A stretch of 64,000 nucleotides of DNA, taken from contig JADLDO010000020.1 of the NCBI GenBank assembly GCA_020846635.1, positions 124,001 through 188,000 of the forward strand, given 5' to 3'. The notes beneath the pieces were generated by a model. The model was given only the letters and a program-made list of their open reading frames with translations. It did no database searches and was not told where the DNA came from. The DNA comes from Caldilineaceae bacterium. Lineage in GTDB: Bacteria > Chloroflexota > Anaerolineae > Caldilineales > Caldilineaceae. The stretch's first letter is position 1. Every line of letters starts with the position of its first letter. Positions 20,593 to 29,118 of this stretch are shown piece after piece. A program made the position numbers and the translations under genes.

Positions 20593-22866
20593 ATGACTTC
20601 CTCAACTGTTTCCCAACTCGACGAACTCTCCACCCCTGAGCCGACCACGGTCGAGAAACTGCGCGGCTTGCCGTGGAGCATTCTCTCCAACGCTGCCAAC
20701 ACGATCTTCTCGCAGTTTACCTTCTTTGGATCGACCTTTGTCCTGTTCTTGAGCTATCTGAACATGGACAAGACGCAGATCGGCTTCCTGCTCTCGCTGA
20801 TTCCATTTGCCGGGTTGGTGGCGCTCTTTATTTCGTCGTGGGTCGCGCGCTTTGGCTTTAAGCGTACGTACATTGTCTTTTTCGGTCTGCGTAAGGTCAT
20901 CACCATCGGGCTGCTTTTGACGCCGTGGGTTGCCGCAAACTGGGGCAGCCAGGGATTGCTGCTTTTTATTACGTTGATCATGGGCGGCTTTGCCCTATCG
21001 CGCGCCGTTGCGGAGACGGGTTTTTATCCGTGGGTGCAGGAGTACATTCCCAATTCGGTGCGCGGGAAGTATTCGGCGCAGAACAGCATCTATACTACCC
21101 TGGTTGGGCTGGGATCGGTGGCTGTGGCGGGCTATGTGCTGGATCGCACGCCGGGCAGTCTGTCCGGCTATATGGGATTGATCAGCGCGGGGCTGATCTT
21201 TGGCTTTATCTCGGTGTGGGCAGCGTCGCGCATTCCAGGCGGGGCCGCGGTCAAGGCTGAAAGTGTGCCGTCGCCGTGGCGAGGCATGGCAATCGCTGCG
21301 CGTGATCGCAACTTTATGCGCTACCTTGTGGGGGCTGCGCTGATCACCCTGGGCGTTGTGCCGATGGGATCGTTTCTGCCGCTCTATATGCAAGAGGTTG
21401 TGGGGCTGAGCGAAGGGCAGACGGTACTGCTCCAGTCGGGCGCGTTGGTGGGGAATCTCGTCTCTAGCCTGCCGTGGGGGTGGGCGTCGGATCGCTATGG
21501 CTCGAAGCCTGTGATGATCTCCGGGCTGGTACTCAAGATTCTACTGCCGGTGCTCTGGTTCACAATGCCGCGCGAGTCGGAGATGAGCTTCTATGTGGCA
21601 ATGGGGATTGCTGTGTTGTTGGGCATCTCGGATATGGCCTGGGGAATTGGCGCGGGGCGGCTGCTCTTTGTGAGCGTTGTGCCGCCAGAGAAAAAGCTGG
21701 AATACATGCCCCTGCACTATGCTTGGGTGGGTACGATTGGCGGTCTTAGCCAGTTGCTCGGCGGCATTCTGATCGACCTATTTGTGGGTATTGATGGCAC
21801 TTTGTTCGGCTTTGCGCTCAATGCCTATAGCCCTTTATTCGCCCTGGGTTTTGTCCTGACCGTTGCTACGACCTTATTGCTGATGGGGATGCGTGCCGAT
21901 AATGTCTTTGGCGTGGGCGAATTTGCCGGCATGTTCTTTCGTGGCAACCCCTTCCTAGCAGTGAATGCGCTGGTGCGCTATTACATGGCGAAGGATGAAC
22001 GTTCTACCATCTCCGTTACCGAGCGGCTGGGTTTGACGAAAAGCCCGCTGGCGGTGGATGAACTGGTGGAGGCATTGCAGGACCCGCGCTTTAATGTGCG
22101 CATTGAAGCCATTATCTCGGTTGCGCGGATGCCCGCTGACCCGCGCCTGACCGCGGCCTTGCTTGAGGTCTTGAAGGGGACAGAGCTGGCGCTCAAGGCG
22201 ATGGCTGCCTGGGCATTGGGACGCATTGGCGACAAGGACGCGTTACCGGCATTGCGCGAAGAACTTGACTCCCCCTATCTCTCAATCCGCGCCCAAAGCG
22301 CCCGCGCCTTAGGCGCGTTGCGCGATCGCACCCTGATCCCCGAATTGCGTGCGCGGCTGCGGGTTGAAAAGGACAAGGGTTTGCAGATGGCCTATGCGTC
22401 AGCGTTGGGCAATATGCGCGCCGAAGAAGCCGTGCCGGATCTCTTGTCGCTGCTCGACCAGATGCAAAATCCAGGGGCGCGGCTGGAATTGGCCTTGAGC
22501 TTGGCGCGCATTCTGGGCCAGGAGCATGTCTTTGTGGGGCTTTTGCGCCAAATGCGTGAGGACCCGGATACGGCTACGGCACAGGCATTGGGCAATTTCC
22601 GGCGGCGTATCGAACGCGTGCGGATTTTGGGACGATCGCATGTCGAGGAGTTGGCAGCCGCTACCGATGCCTTTGGCCGCGGCCGGCGCGTCGAGGCAAT
22701 CCAACTGATGTGCCTCGCCTTGCGCGCTCTGCCACCAGGGGCTATGACGCCGGTGGGCGCACGCATTCTGACCGAGTGCCTTCGCCAGTTGGAAACAAGC
22801 GGAACGGCCCATATGGAATATCTGCTGTTGACCCTGCATGTGCTGGAAGTGGCGTGTACGGTATAA
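20593..22866 (+). CDS. MFS transporter with C-terminal HEAT repeats (first of a tandem pair)
   Basis: About 757 residues from the ATG at 20593; an upstream in-frame TTG is possible, and neither has a clear SD. Residues about 20-430 form a 12-helix major facilitator domain with the loop 2-3 basic pattern RFGFKRTY and NSVRGKYSAQNSIYTTL. Residues about 470-690 are soluble and built of HEAT/PBS-type helical pairs (AMAAWALGRIGDKDALPAL, ARALGALRDRTLIPEL, ASALGNMRAEEAVPDLLSLL). MFS proteins rarely carry such a cytosolic repeat domain; it may dock a partner or sense a ligand. The next gene is a close paralogue with the same layout. Substrate unknown. Confidence 0.85.
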   Translation: MTSSTVSQLDELSTPEPTTVEKLRGLPWSILSNAANTIFSQFTFFGSTFVLFLSYLNMDKTQIGFLLSLIPFAGLVALFISSWVARFGFKRTYIVFFGLRKVITIGLLLTPWVAANWGSQGLLLFITLIMGGFALSRAVAETGFYPWVQEYIPNSVRGKYSAQNSIYTTLVGLGSVAVAGYVLDRTPGSLSGYMGLISAGLIFGFISVWAASRIPGGAAVKAESVPSPWRGMAIAARDRNFMRYLVGAALITLGVVPMGSFLPLYMQEVVGLSEGQTVLLQSGALVGNLVSSLPWGWASDRYGSKPVMISGLVLKILLPVLWFTMPRESEMSFYVAMGIAVLLGISDMAWGIGAGRLLFVSVVPPEKKLEYMPLHYAWVGTIGGLSQLLGGILIDLFVGIDGTLFGFALNAYSPLFALGFVLTVATTLLLMGMRADNVFGVGEFAGMFFRGNPFLAVNALVRYYMAKDERSTISVTERLGLTKSPLAVDELVEALQDPRFNVRIEAIISVARMPADPRLTAALLEVLKGTELALKAMAAWALGRIGDKDALPALREELDSPYLSIRAQSARALGALRDRTLIPELRARLRVEKDKGLQMAYASALGNMRAEEAVPDLLSLLDQMQNPGARLELALSLARILGQEHVFVGLLRQMREDPDTATAQALGNFRRRIERVRILGRSHVEELAAATDAFGRGRRVEAIQLMCLALRALPPGAMTPVGARILTECLRQLETSGTAHMEYLLLTLHVLEVACTV

Positions 22867-22953
22867 TGACCAGATCCCCCTACCTGGTGGCGGCGCACCC
22901 GTCAAGCCCTGCGTTGGCTGACCCAATGCAGCAGTAGGAATCGTTGAAACACC

Positions 22954-25173
22954 ATGCAGAGTGAACCCACCACAGTCGAAAAACTGCGCGGTCTTCGCTG
23001 GAGTATCATCTCGAACGCGGCGAATACTGTGATGGTGCAATATACCTTCTTTGGCTCGATCTTTATCCTTTTTCTCAGCGAGTTAGGATTAAGCAAGAGC
23101 GAAATGGGTTTCCTGCTCTCGCTCTTGCCCTTTTTTGGGCTGGTGGCGATTTTTGTTGCACCCTGGACGGAACGGTTCGGACTTAAGCGCACCTACCTCA
23201 CTTTCTTCGGCCTGCGCGCCTTGATTGCCGCGGGGCTGCTCTTGACCCCGTGGGTCTATAGCCACTTTGGCCCCGAGACGACGCTGATTTTTGTGGCGAT
23301 CACCACCGCGCTTTTTGCCGGGGTGCGCGCCATCGGCGTCACTGCCAGCTTTCCGTGGGTGCAGGAATATGTGCCCAACAATGTGCGCGGCAAATATACC
23401 GCCACCAACAACATCTTTACTACCCTGACCGGCTTTGCAGCCGTGACGGTGGGGGGATGGGTGTTGGAGCAGACGATGGGGCTTGACGGCTTCATGATCC
23501 TGCTGACGACGGGTGTCCTCTTTGGGTGGATTTCGGTCGCGTTTGCCGCTCTGATTCCAGGAGGCGCACCGCGTACGCCTGTCTCTGGTCAGAAGCGTGA
23601 TCTGGGCTTCGCCCTGCGCGATTCCACTTTTATCTATTATCTGCTTGGTGTTGGGTTGATTACGCTGGCGACGGTTCCGCTGGGTTCCTTCTTGCCTCTG
23701 TTTATGCGCGAGCAGGTGGGGCTGAGTGACAGCGCCGTTGTCTGGTTGCAGACCGGCTCATTGGCGGGAACGCTGCTCTCCAGCTATCTTTGGGGCTGGG
23801 CCGCGGATCGTTATGGCAGTATCCCGGTGATGCTTTATGGCATCACCTTGCGTATCCTCCTGCCCATCCTTTGGATGCTGATGCCGCGCGAGGATGCGAG
23901 CAGCCTCTATGTGGCGCTGGGTATCGCCTTCCTGCAAGGCGTGGCGGATATGGGCTGGGGGATCGGTTCGGGGCGTTTGCTCTATGTCAGCGTGGTGCCG
24001 CCGGAGAAGCGTACCGACTATATGGCGCTCTATTATGCGTTTACAGGCATTGTCGGGGGCATTAGCCAACTGAGCGGCGGGCGGTTGTTGGATGCTTCGC
24101 AAGGGCTGTCGGGACAATTGGGCGTGCTGACGCTCGACCCCTTCGTACCGCTCTTTTTGCTCAATATCTTCCTGCCCATCGTTAGCTTGTTCGTGCTGCG
24201 TACCATTCGCGAAGAACGGGGCGTCCGTGTGGGGCAGTTTACGGGGATATTCCTGCGTGGCAATCCCTTCCTGGCGATGAGTTCGATGATTCGCTTTCAT
24301 TTGGCGCGTGATGAGCACAGCACAGTGCTGATGACCGAGCGGCTGGGCCAGGCCAAAAGCCCGCTGACGGTGGATGAGCTGCTGGAAGCGTTGGAAGACC
24401 CGCGCTTTAATGTGCGTTTTGAGGCGATCATTTCGATTGCGCGCATGCCGGCGGATAGGCGCTTGATCGATGCGCTGGTGGAGATCTTGGAGGGCAGCGA
24501 GTTGGCGCTGACGGTGGTGGCGGCATGGGCGTTGGGACGGTTGGGTGATAAGCGCGCCATCGAACCGTTGCGCCGTTCGCTCAGTGCCTCTTACCGCTCT
24601 GTGCGGGCGCATAGTGCGCGGGCTTTGGGCGCGCTGCACGACAGAGAATCTGCGCCGCTGCTGCTGGAGCGGCTGAATGAGGAGAGCGATCGGGGGCTGC
24701 AAATGGCCTATGCGTCGGCGCTGGGCAATTTGCAATGGGTAGAGGCGACACCCAAGCTGCTGCAACTGCTGGCAGAGACGGAAAACGAAGGCGCACGTTT
24801 GGAATTGGCGCTGACGCTGGCGCGCATTGTTGGCGAGGAACACAATTTCATCTCACTGCTGCGCCAGGTACGCAGCGATCCAGGTACGGCGACTGCACAG
24901 GCGTTGAGCAGCTATCGCAAGCGCCACGAAAAGAAGTTGAGCAAGGCGGCGTTGGCGGGGCTGCGTGACTGTGAGGAGACGCTGGCGCGGGGGGAACTGG
25001 ATCACGGCTGCCGCCTGCTGGGGCAGGTCATTGCGGAACTGCCGTTGGAGAGCATGGGCGCGGCCCGCGCGGCCATCTTGCAAGAGTGCGCGCAGCAGCT
25101 AGCGGATTCTGGCGCTGAACATATCGAGTATATTCTATTGGCGATCCATACCCTTTTGGTTGTAGAACGTTGA
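22954..25173 (+). CDS. MFS transporter with C-terminal HEAT repeats (second of a tandem pair)
   Basis: 739 residues, paralogous along its length to the preceding protein: SEPTTVEKLRGLRWSIISN at the N-terminus, NNVRGKYTATNNIFTTL in the membrane domain, and HEAT units such as VVAAWALGRLGDKRAIEPL and ARALGALHDRESAPLLLERL at about 470-660. Begins 87 bp after the first copy, so this is a tandem duplication that has diverged. The ATG has no strong SD. Retention of both the membrane and repeat domains in both copies argues that the fusion is functional. The substrates may differ between the two. Confidence 0.87.
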   Translation: MQSEPTTVEKLRGLRWSIISNAANTVMVQYTFFGSIFILFLSELGLSKSEMGFLLSLLPFFGLVAIFVAPWTERFGLKRTYLTFFGLRALIAAGLLLTPWVYSHFGPETTLIFVAITTALFAGVRAIGVTASFPWVQEYVPNNVRGKYTATNNIFTTLTGFAAVTVGGWVLEQTMGLDGFMILLTTGVLFGWISVAFAALIPGGAPRTPVSGQKRDLGFALRDSTFIYYLLGVGLITLATVPLGSFLPLFMREQVGLSDSAVVWLQTGSLAGTLLSSYLWGWAADRYGSIPVMLYGITLRILLPILWMLMPREDASSLYVALGIAFLQGVADMGWGIGSGRLLYVSVVPPEKRTDYMALYYAFTGIVGGISQLSGGRLLDASQGLSGQLGVLTLDPFVPLFLLNIFLPIVSLFVLRTIREERGVRVGQFTGIFLRGNPFLAMSSMIRFHLARDEHSTVLMTERLGQAKSPLTVDELLEALEDPRFNVRFEAIISIARMPADRRLIDALVEILEGSELALTVVAAWALGRLGDKRAIEPLRRSLSASYRSVRAHSARALGALHDRESAPLLLERLNEESDRGLQMAYASALGNLQWVEATPKLLQLLAETENEGARLELALTLARIVGEEHNFISLLRQVRSDPGTATAQALSSYRKRHEKKLSKAALAGLRDCEETLARGELDHGCRLLGQVIAELPLESMGAARAAILQECAQQLADSGAEHIEYILLAIHTLLVVER

Positions 25174-25262
25174 TGCCTGTTCATGTTGATTGCATCTGCC
25201 ATGACCCTCTGTGAACATCTACTTGGATAATTGAACCTCCAGCTAGGGACGGAATTGCAGCA

Positions 25263-26477
25263 ATGGATAGTAATACGCGGAGTATCGTCCTCTCACTCTA
25301 TCTGCCCACCTTTTTTCTTTCGTTTGCCACCGGCATGTTAACCCCGATCATGCCGCTCTATGCAAGCTCGTTTGAGATCTCATATGCCCTGATTGGCGTA
25401 GTGCTGGCGGCACAGGCAACGGGCAACCTGATCGGTGATATTCCGGCTGGCATCCTGTTGGGCAAGCTGGGGCATAAATGGTCGATGCTGATCGGGGTTG
25501 CCCTATTGGGGCTGTCGGTCTTTGCGATGAGTTGGGCGCAGACGGTGATAGAGCTCATCATCTATGGGCTGGTGGCCGGTCTGGGCAATGCCATGTGGAA
25601 CATTTCGCGCCACGCCTACATGACCGATCTGATCCCGGTGGTGCGGCGTGGGCGCATCAGTGCGACCTTTGGCGGGATTAACCGCATTGGCTCGTTTATC
25701 GGCCCCGCGCTAGGTGCAACGCTGGCTGCCAACTTTGGGCTGAACTTTCCCTTTATGATCTTTGGGGCGATTACGATGGTTGCGTTCGTCTTATCAGCCC
25801 TTTTTGTCAATGAGGCGGTAGCTCCCCGTACAAAGCGGGGCGGCGTGCGCGGGCATACGAGTCACTTGTTCCAGATCATGCGTACCTATTCGGGAATCTT
25901 TACCTCCGCCGGTGTGGCGCAACTGCTGGTGCAGATGATCCGCACCGGGCGCAACTCGATTATTCCGCTCTATGCTGCCGATGTGATAGGCTTGGATTTG
26001 CAGTCCATCGGCTGGATTGTGGCCCTCGCTGCCGCGATTGATATGGCAATGTTCTATCCAGCCGGGGTGATCATGGATCGCTATGGACGCAAGTATGCCT
26101 CAGTCCCCAGCTTTGCGCTCCAGGGCATCGGCATGGCATTGGTCCCGCTCACGATGTCATTTGAGGGGCTGTTGATGGCAACGCTGGTGATCGGCTTCGG
26201 CAATGGCATCGGCTCTGGGACGATGCTGACGCTGGGGTCGGACTTGGCTCCTAAGGAGTCGATGGGTGAGTTCTTGGGCGTATGGCGCTTGATTGGTGAC
26301 GTGGGAGGAACCGGTGCGCCCCTGGCTGTGGGGGGTGTCGCCGATCTGTTGAGCCTGTCGATGTCGGCGCTGGTCATGGCGGGCGTGGGGTTGGCCGCGG
26401 CGGCTGTGTTGGCCTGGGGCGTGCCGGAGACGCTGCGCCCTGCCGTGGTTGAGGTGAAGCCGTCCCTGGGGGATTGA
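25263..26477 (+). CDS. MFS transporter
   Basis: 404 residues, about 12 predicted helices, plain major facilitator with no extra domain. LGKLGHKWSMLIG is the loop 2-3 motif; MDRYGRKYASV is the matching motif in the second half. It resembles drug/metabolite exporters of the MFS_1 type, but the substrate cannot be read from sequence. It lies 89 bp after the two MFS-HEAT genes in the same direction and is more distant from them. Repeat copy 3 follows 15 bp after its stop. Confidence 0.87.
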   Translation: MDSNTRSIVLSLYLPTFFLSFATGMLTPIMPLYASSFEISYALIGVVLAAQATGNLIGDIPAGILLGKLGHKWSMLIGVALLGLSVFAMSWAQTVIELIIYGLVAGLGNAMWNISRHAYMTDLIPVVRRGRISATFGGINRIGSFIGPALGATLAANFGLNFPFMIFGAITMVAFVLSALFVNEAVAPRTKRGGVRGHTSHLFQIMRTYSGIFTSAGVAQLLVQMIRTGRNSIIPLYAADVIGLDLQSIGWIVALAAAIDMAMFYPAGVIMDRYGRKYASVPSFALQGIGMALVPLTMSFEGLLMATLVIGFGNGIGSGTMLTLGSDLAPKESMGEFLGVWRLIGDVGGTGAPLAVGGVADLLSLSMSALVMAGVGLAAAAVLAWGVPETLRPAVVEVKPSLGD

Positions 26478-26491
26478 GTAGGATTTATACC

Positions 26492-26547
26492 ACCCTCCCG
26501 GAAGCTGGGGAGCCCATTGGGCGCGGGAGGGTTATGTTCGGGAGGGT
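26492..26547. repeat. palindromic dispersed element, copy 3 (degenerate right arm)
   Basis: Left arm ACCCTCCCGGAAGC (26492-26505) is intact and the core TGGGGAGCCC follows. The right side is rearranged: GCGCGGGAGGGT at 26521-26532, then a second TTCGGGAGGGT at 26537-26547. It fills the gap between the MFS and purM genes. Confidence 0.8.
26541..26546 (+). promoter_or_regulatory. purM ribosome-binding site made by the repeat end
   Basis: GGAGGG at 26541-26546, the outer arm of repeat copy 3, lies 7 bp before the purM ATG (26554) and is the best SD there; a second GGAG at 26549-26552 is too close. Confidence 0.55.
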
Positions 26548-26553
26548 TGGGAG

Positions 26554-27576
26554 ATGAGCGGATCAGACCTATACAAACAAGCTGGCGTCAATATCGACGC
26601 GGGCAATCAGGCTGTGGCGTTGATGAAGCCTGCTGTGCGCGCCACCTTTACAGCCAACGTTTTGGCCGATGTGGGCAGCTTTGGCGGGCTGTATGCGCTC
26701 ACGAATTTGCCTGCAGAGCCTGTGCTGGTGGCCTCTACCGATGGTGTGGGGACAAAGGTGAAGCTGGCGGCGCAATTGGGGCAGTGGCGCGGCATTGGGC
26801 ATGATATTGTCAACCATTGTGTGAACGATATTTTGGTGCAAAACGCGCGCCCACTCTTTTTTCTCGACTATATCGCATCGAGCAAGCTTGACCCGCAGCA
26901 GGTCGCCGAGGTGGTAATCGGCGTTGCGGAGGCGTGCCAGGCCGCGGGTTGTGCGCTCCTGGGCGGCGAGACAGCGGAGATGCCGGGCGTCTATGTCGAA
27001 GGTGCGTTCGATTTGGCGGGAACGGTGGTGGGGCTGGTGAATCGCGCCGAACTGCTGCCTGTGCCGGACGCGATGCAGCCAGGGGACCGGCTGGTAGGGC
27101 TGCCGAGCAGCGGGCCGCACACCAATGGCTATTCGCTGATCCGGCGCGTCATCGAGGGGCGCGATTTGGCGATGCCCATTGAGGGCGAACTGACGTTGGG
27201 CGAGGCGCTTTTGCAGCCGCATCGCTGCTATCGCGCAGAGGTTGACCGCTTGCAGACCGCGGGTGTGCCTTTGCGCGGCATGGCGCATATTACGGGTGGC
27301 GGCTTTATCGATAATCTGCCGCGCATCCTGCCTGATGGGCTGGCCGCGCAGGTTGAAACGGGAAGTTGGGAACTGCCACCGCTCTTTGCCCAGTTGGTGG
27401 GGTGGAGCGGTGTGGGTCATGAGGAAGCCTATCGTGTCTGGAATATGGGGGTGGGCATGGTGCTGGTGATTCCAGAGGCGGCGCTTGATGAGGTGCTGGA
27501 CACCCTGCCTGAAGCGATGGTGATTGGGCGCTTGGCTCCGCGTGCTGCGGGCGGCGCGGGTGTGGAGTTGGTTTAA
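26554..27576 (+). CDS. purM: phosphoribosylformylglycinamidine cyclo-ligase
   Basis: AIR synthetase: ATP-dependent ring closure of formylglycinamidine ribonucleotide to aminoimidazole ribonucleotide, fifth step of purine synthesis. 340 residues, normal length. The N-terminus has YKQAGVNIDAGNQAV. STDGVGTKVKLA and the HDIVNHCVNDILVQNA stretch form the ATP and substrate site; LLGGETAEMPGVY and PSSGPHTNGYSLIR follow. Followed 38 bp later by purN, forming a purine operon. Its SD appears to come from the neighbouring repeat element. Confidence 0.96.
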   Translation: MSGSDLYKQAGVNIDAGNQAVALMKPAVRATFTANVLADVGSFGGLYALTNLPAEPVLVASTDGVGTKVKLAAQLGQWRGIGHDIVNHCVNDILVQNARPLFFLDYIASSKLDPQQVAEVVIGVAEACQAAGCALLGGETAEMPGVYVEGAFDLAGTVVGLVNRAELLPVPDAMQPGDRLVGLPSSGPHTNGYSLIRRVIEGRDLAMPIEGELTLGEALLQPHRCYRAEVDRLQTAGVPLRGMAHITGGGFIDNLPRILPDGLAAQVETGSWELPPLFAQLVGWSGVGHEEAYRVWNMGVGMVLVIPEAALDEVLDTLPEAMVIGRLAPRAAGGAGVELV

Positions 27577-27614
27577 TTTTCTTTCAACATTTTTGATCCT
27601 AGAGGAAGCAATCC

Positions 27615-28217
27615 ATGCCCGCTCGTCTGGCTGTTCTGATTTCCGGCAATGGTTCCAATCTCCAGGCGATTCTAGATGCGATCCGAATGCGCGTGTTGGA
27701 TGCAGAGGTTGTCGTCGTTGTCTCCAATCGCAAGGCTGCCTATGGACTGGAGCGCGCCGCCAAAGCAGGCGTACCCACACGCTATCATCCTCTGAAGCCT
27801 TACCGTGACGCAGAGCGCAGCCGCGAGGAATATGACGCTGACCTGGCGCAGATTGTCAAAGAGTTTTCGCCCGATTATGTGATCCTCGTCGGCTGGATGC
27901 ACATCTTTACCAATCAATTTTTGCGCCACTTTCCCTATCGCGTGATCAATTTGCACCCTGCGCTGCCCGGCAAGTTTCCCGGCGCACACGCCATTGAAGA
28001 TGCCTTTGCGGCTTTCACGCGGGGCGAGATCAAGGGGACAGGAGTGATGGTTCATCTCGTGCCGGATGAGCAGGTGGATCGAGGGCCGGTGCTGCTGACG
28101 GGAGATGTCCCGATTTATCCAACGGACACGCTTGAAACCTTGCGCAATCGCATCCAGCAGACCGAGCATAAAGTTTTGGTGCAAGCGATTGCGAGACTAA
28201 TTGAGGGGGATGAGTAG
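27615..28217 (+). CDS. purN: phosphoribosylglycinamide formyltransferase (GART)
   Basis: Transfers formyl from 10-formyltetrahydrofolate to glycinamide ribonucleotide, third step of purine synthesis. 200 residues, usual length. It opens with VLISGNGSNLQAI (phosphate loop). VINLHPALPG carries the catalytic Asn and His, and HLVPDEQVDRGPV the catalytic Asp. AGAGGAAG lies 7 bp before the ATG. Second gene of the purM-purN pair. All active-site residues are present. Confidence 0.96.
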   Translation: MPARLAVLISGNGSNLQAILDAIRMRVLDAEVVVVVSNRKAAYGLERAAKAGVPTRYHPLKPYRDAERSREEYDADLAQIVKEFSPDYVILVGWMHIFTNQFLRHFPYRVINLHPALPGKFPGAHAIEDAFAAFTRGEIKGTGVMVHLVPDEQVDRGPVLLTGDVPIYPTDTLETLRNRIQQTEHKVLVQAIARLIEGDE

Positions 28218-28238
28218 GGATTTCGGCTATTAAAACCA

Positions 28239-28267
28239 TTGACTCAATAGAACAGATGTGCTTAAAT
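28239..28267 (+). promoter_or_regulatory. promoter of the AraC-type gene
   Basis: TTGACT (28239-28244), 17 bp, TTAAAT (28262-28267). The predicted start is about 55 bp before the ATG at 28330. Confidence 0.55.
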
Positions 28268-28329
28268 CAGGGCGATTGACGGCGTATCTCTATTCAATTC
28301 TGTAATCGCGGCGTGCAGGAGGTAGGCGC

Positions 28330-29007
28330 ATGAAGTTCGTGTTTGAGCAACGACCCTCGGATTCCCCTTTTGTCGATATGGTTTGGCGCACGCAAAGTGA
28401 AAGTGCAGGCAGTTTCATGTCGGCTGCCGGAATCCAGTGGGAGATGGTCGTGATGAAACAATATGGCAAGACATTCCTGACGGTGCGAGGCCCAGAGACA
28501 AAAGCTTCGCCTGCACCCTGCCCTGAGAACACTGAATTTTTTGGGATTAGATTTAAGCTTGGCACATTCATGCCAAAGTTTCCCACAAGCAATCTTGTGG
28601 ATGATGCAGTACACCTGCCGGTCGAGATGCGCAAAGCTGTCTGGGTTGATGGCTCTACGTGGGAAGTGCCTGACTTCGAAAATGCGGATACGTTTGTCGA
28701 GAGGCTTGTGCGTGACGAGATGCTTGTGCATGAACCAATCATTGATGCGGCATTACAGGGCCAACTGCAAGGCATATCAGTACGTTCTGTACAGCGTCGC
28801 TTTGTGCGCGCCACGGGACTCACACATGGCGCGATCTGCCAAATTGAGCGCGCACAACAGGCAGTGGCCCTCCTGGGGCAAGGTGTGTCGATTCTCGACA
28901 CAGTGGAGCAGGCCGGCTATGCCGATCAGCCCCATTTGACACGATCGCTGAAGCGTTTGGTGGGCCAAACGCCGGCGCAAATCCTGCGGCGAGAGCTGCC
29001 GGTGTGA
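28330..29007 (+). CDS. AraC-family transcriptional regulator
   Basis: 225 residues. The C-terminal 90 residues form a two-helix-turn-helix AraC/XylS domain (SVRSVQRRFVRATGLTHGAI, then VEQAGYADQPHLTRSLKRLVGQTPAQILR). The N-terminal 130 residues form the sensing domain; FEQRPSDSPFVDMVWRTQSES resembles the short AraC regulators whose effector is unknown. GGAGG lies 5-6 bp before the ATG. It is convergent with the MATE exporter gene, an arrangement common for a regulator and its target, but no binding site was identified. Confidence 0.87.
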   Translation: MKFVFEQRPSDSPFVDMVWRTQSESAGSFMSAAGIQWEMVVMKQYGKTFLTVRGPETKASPAPCPENTEFFGIRFKLGTFMPKFPTSNLVDDAVHLPVEMRKAVWVDGSTWEVPDFENADTFVERLVRDEMLVHEPIIDAALQGQLQGISVRSVQRRFVRATGLTHGAICQIERAQQAVALLGQGVSILDTVEQAGYADQPHLTRSLKRLVGQTPAQILRRELPV

Positions 29008-29056
29008 TGACCAGTTGATGCTCGTCCGGCGATAGACGGAAGGAACGCAATCGATT

Positions 29057-29074
29057 CGGGAGCCCACTGGGCGC
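29057..29074. repeat. core-only remnant of the palindromic element
   Basis: GGGAGCCCACTGGGCGCG differs at one position from the core of copy 3 and lacks both outer arms. It lies about 50 bp past the AraC-type stop, the same kind of 3' position as the full copies. Confidence 0.5.
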
Positions 29075-29118
29075 GTACGGGTGGCGAAACGCGTCATAGG
29101 CAAAACAAGAGGCAGCGG

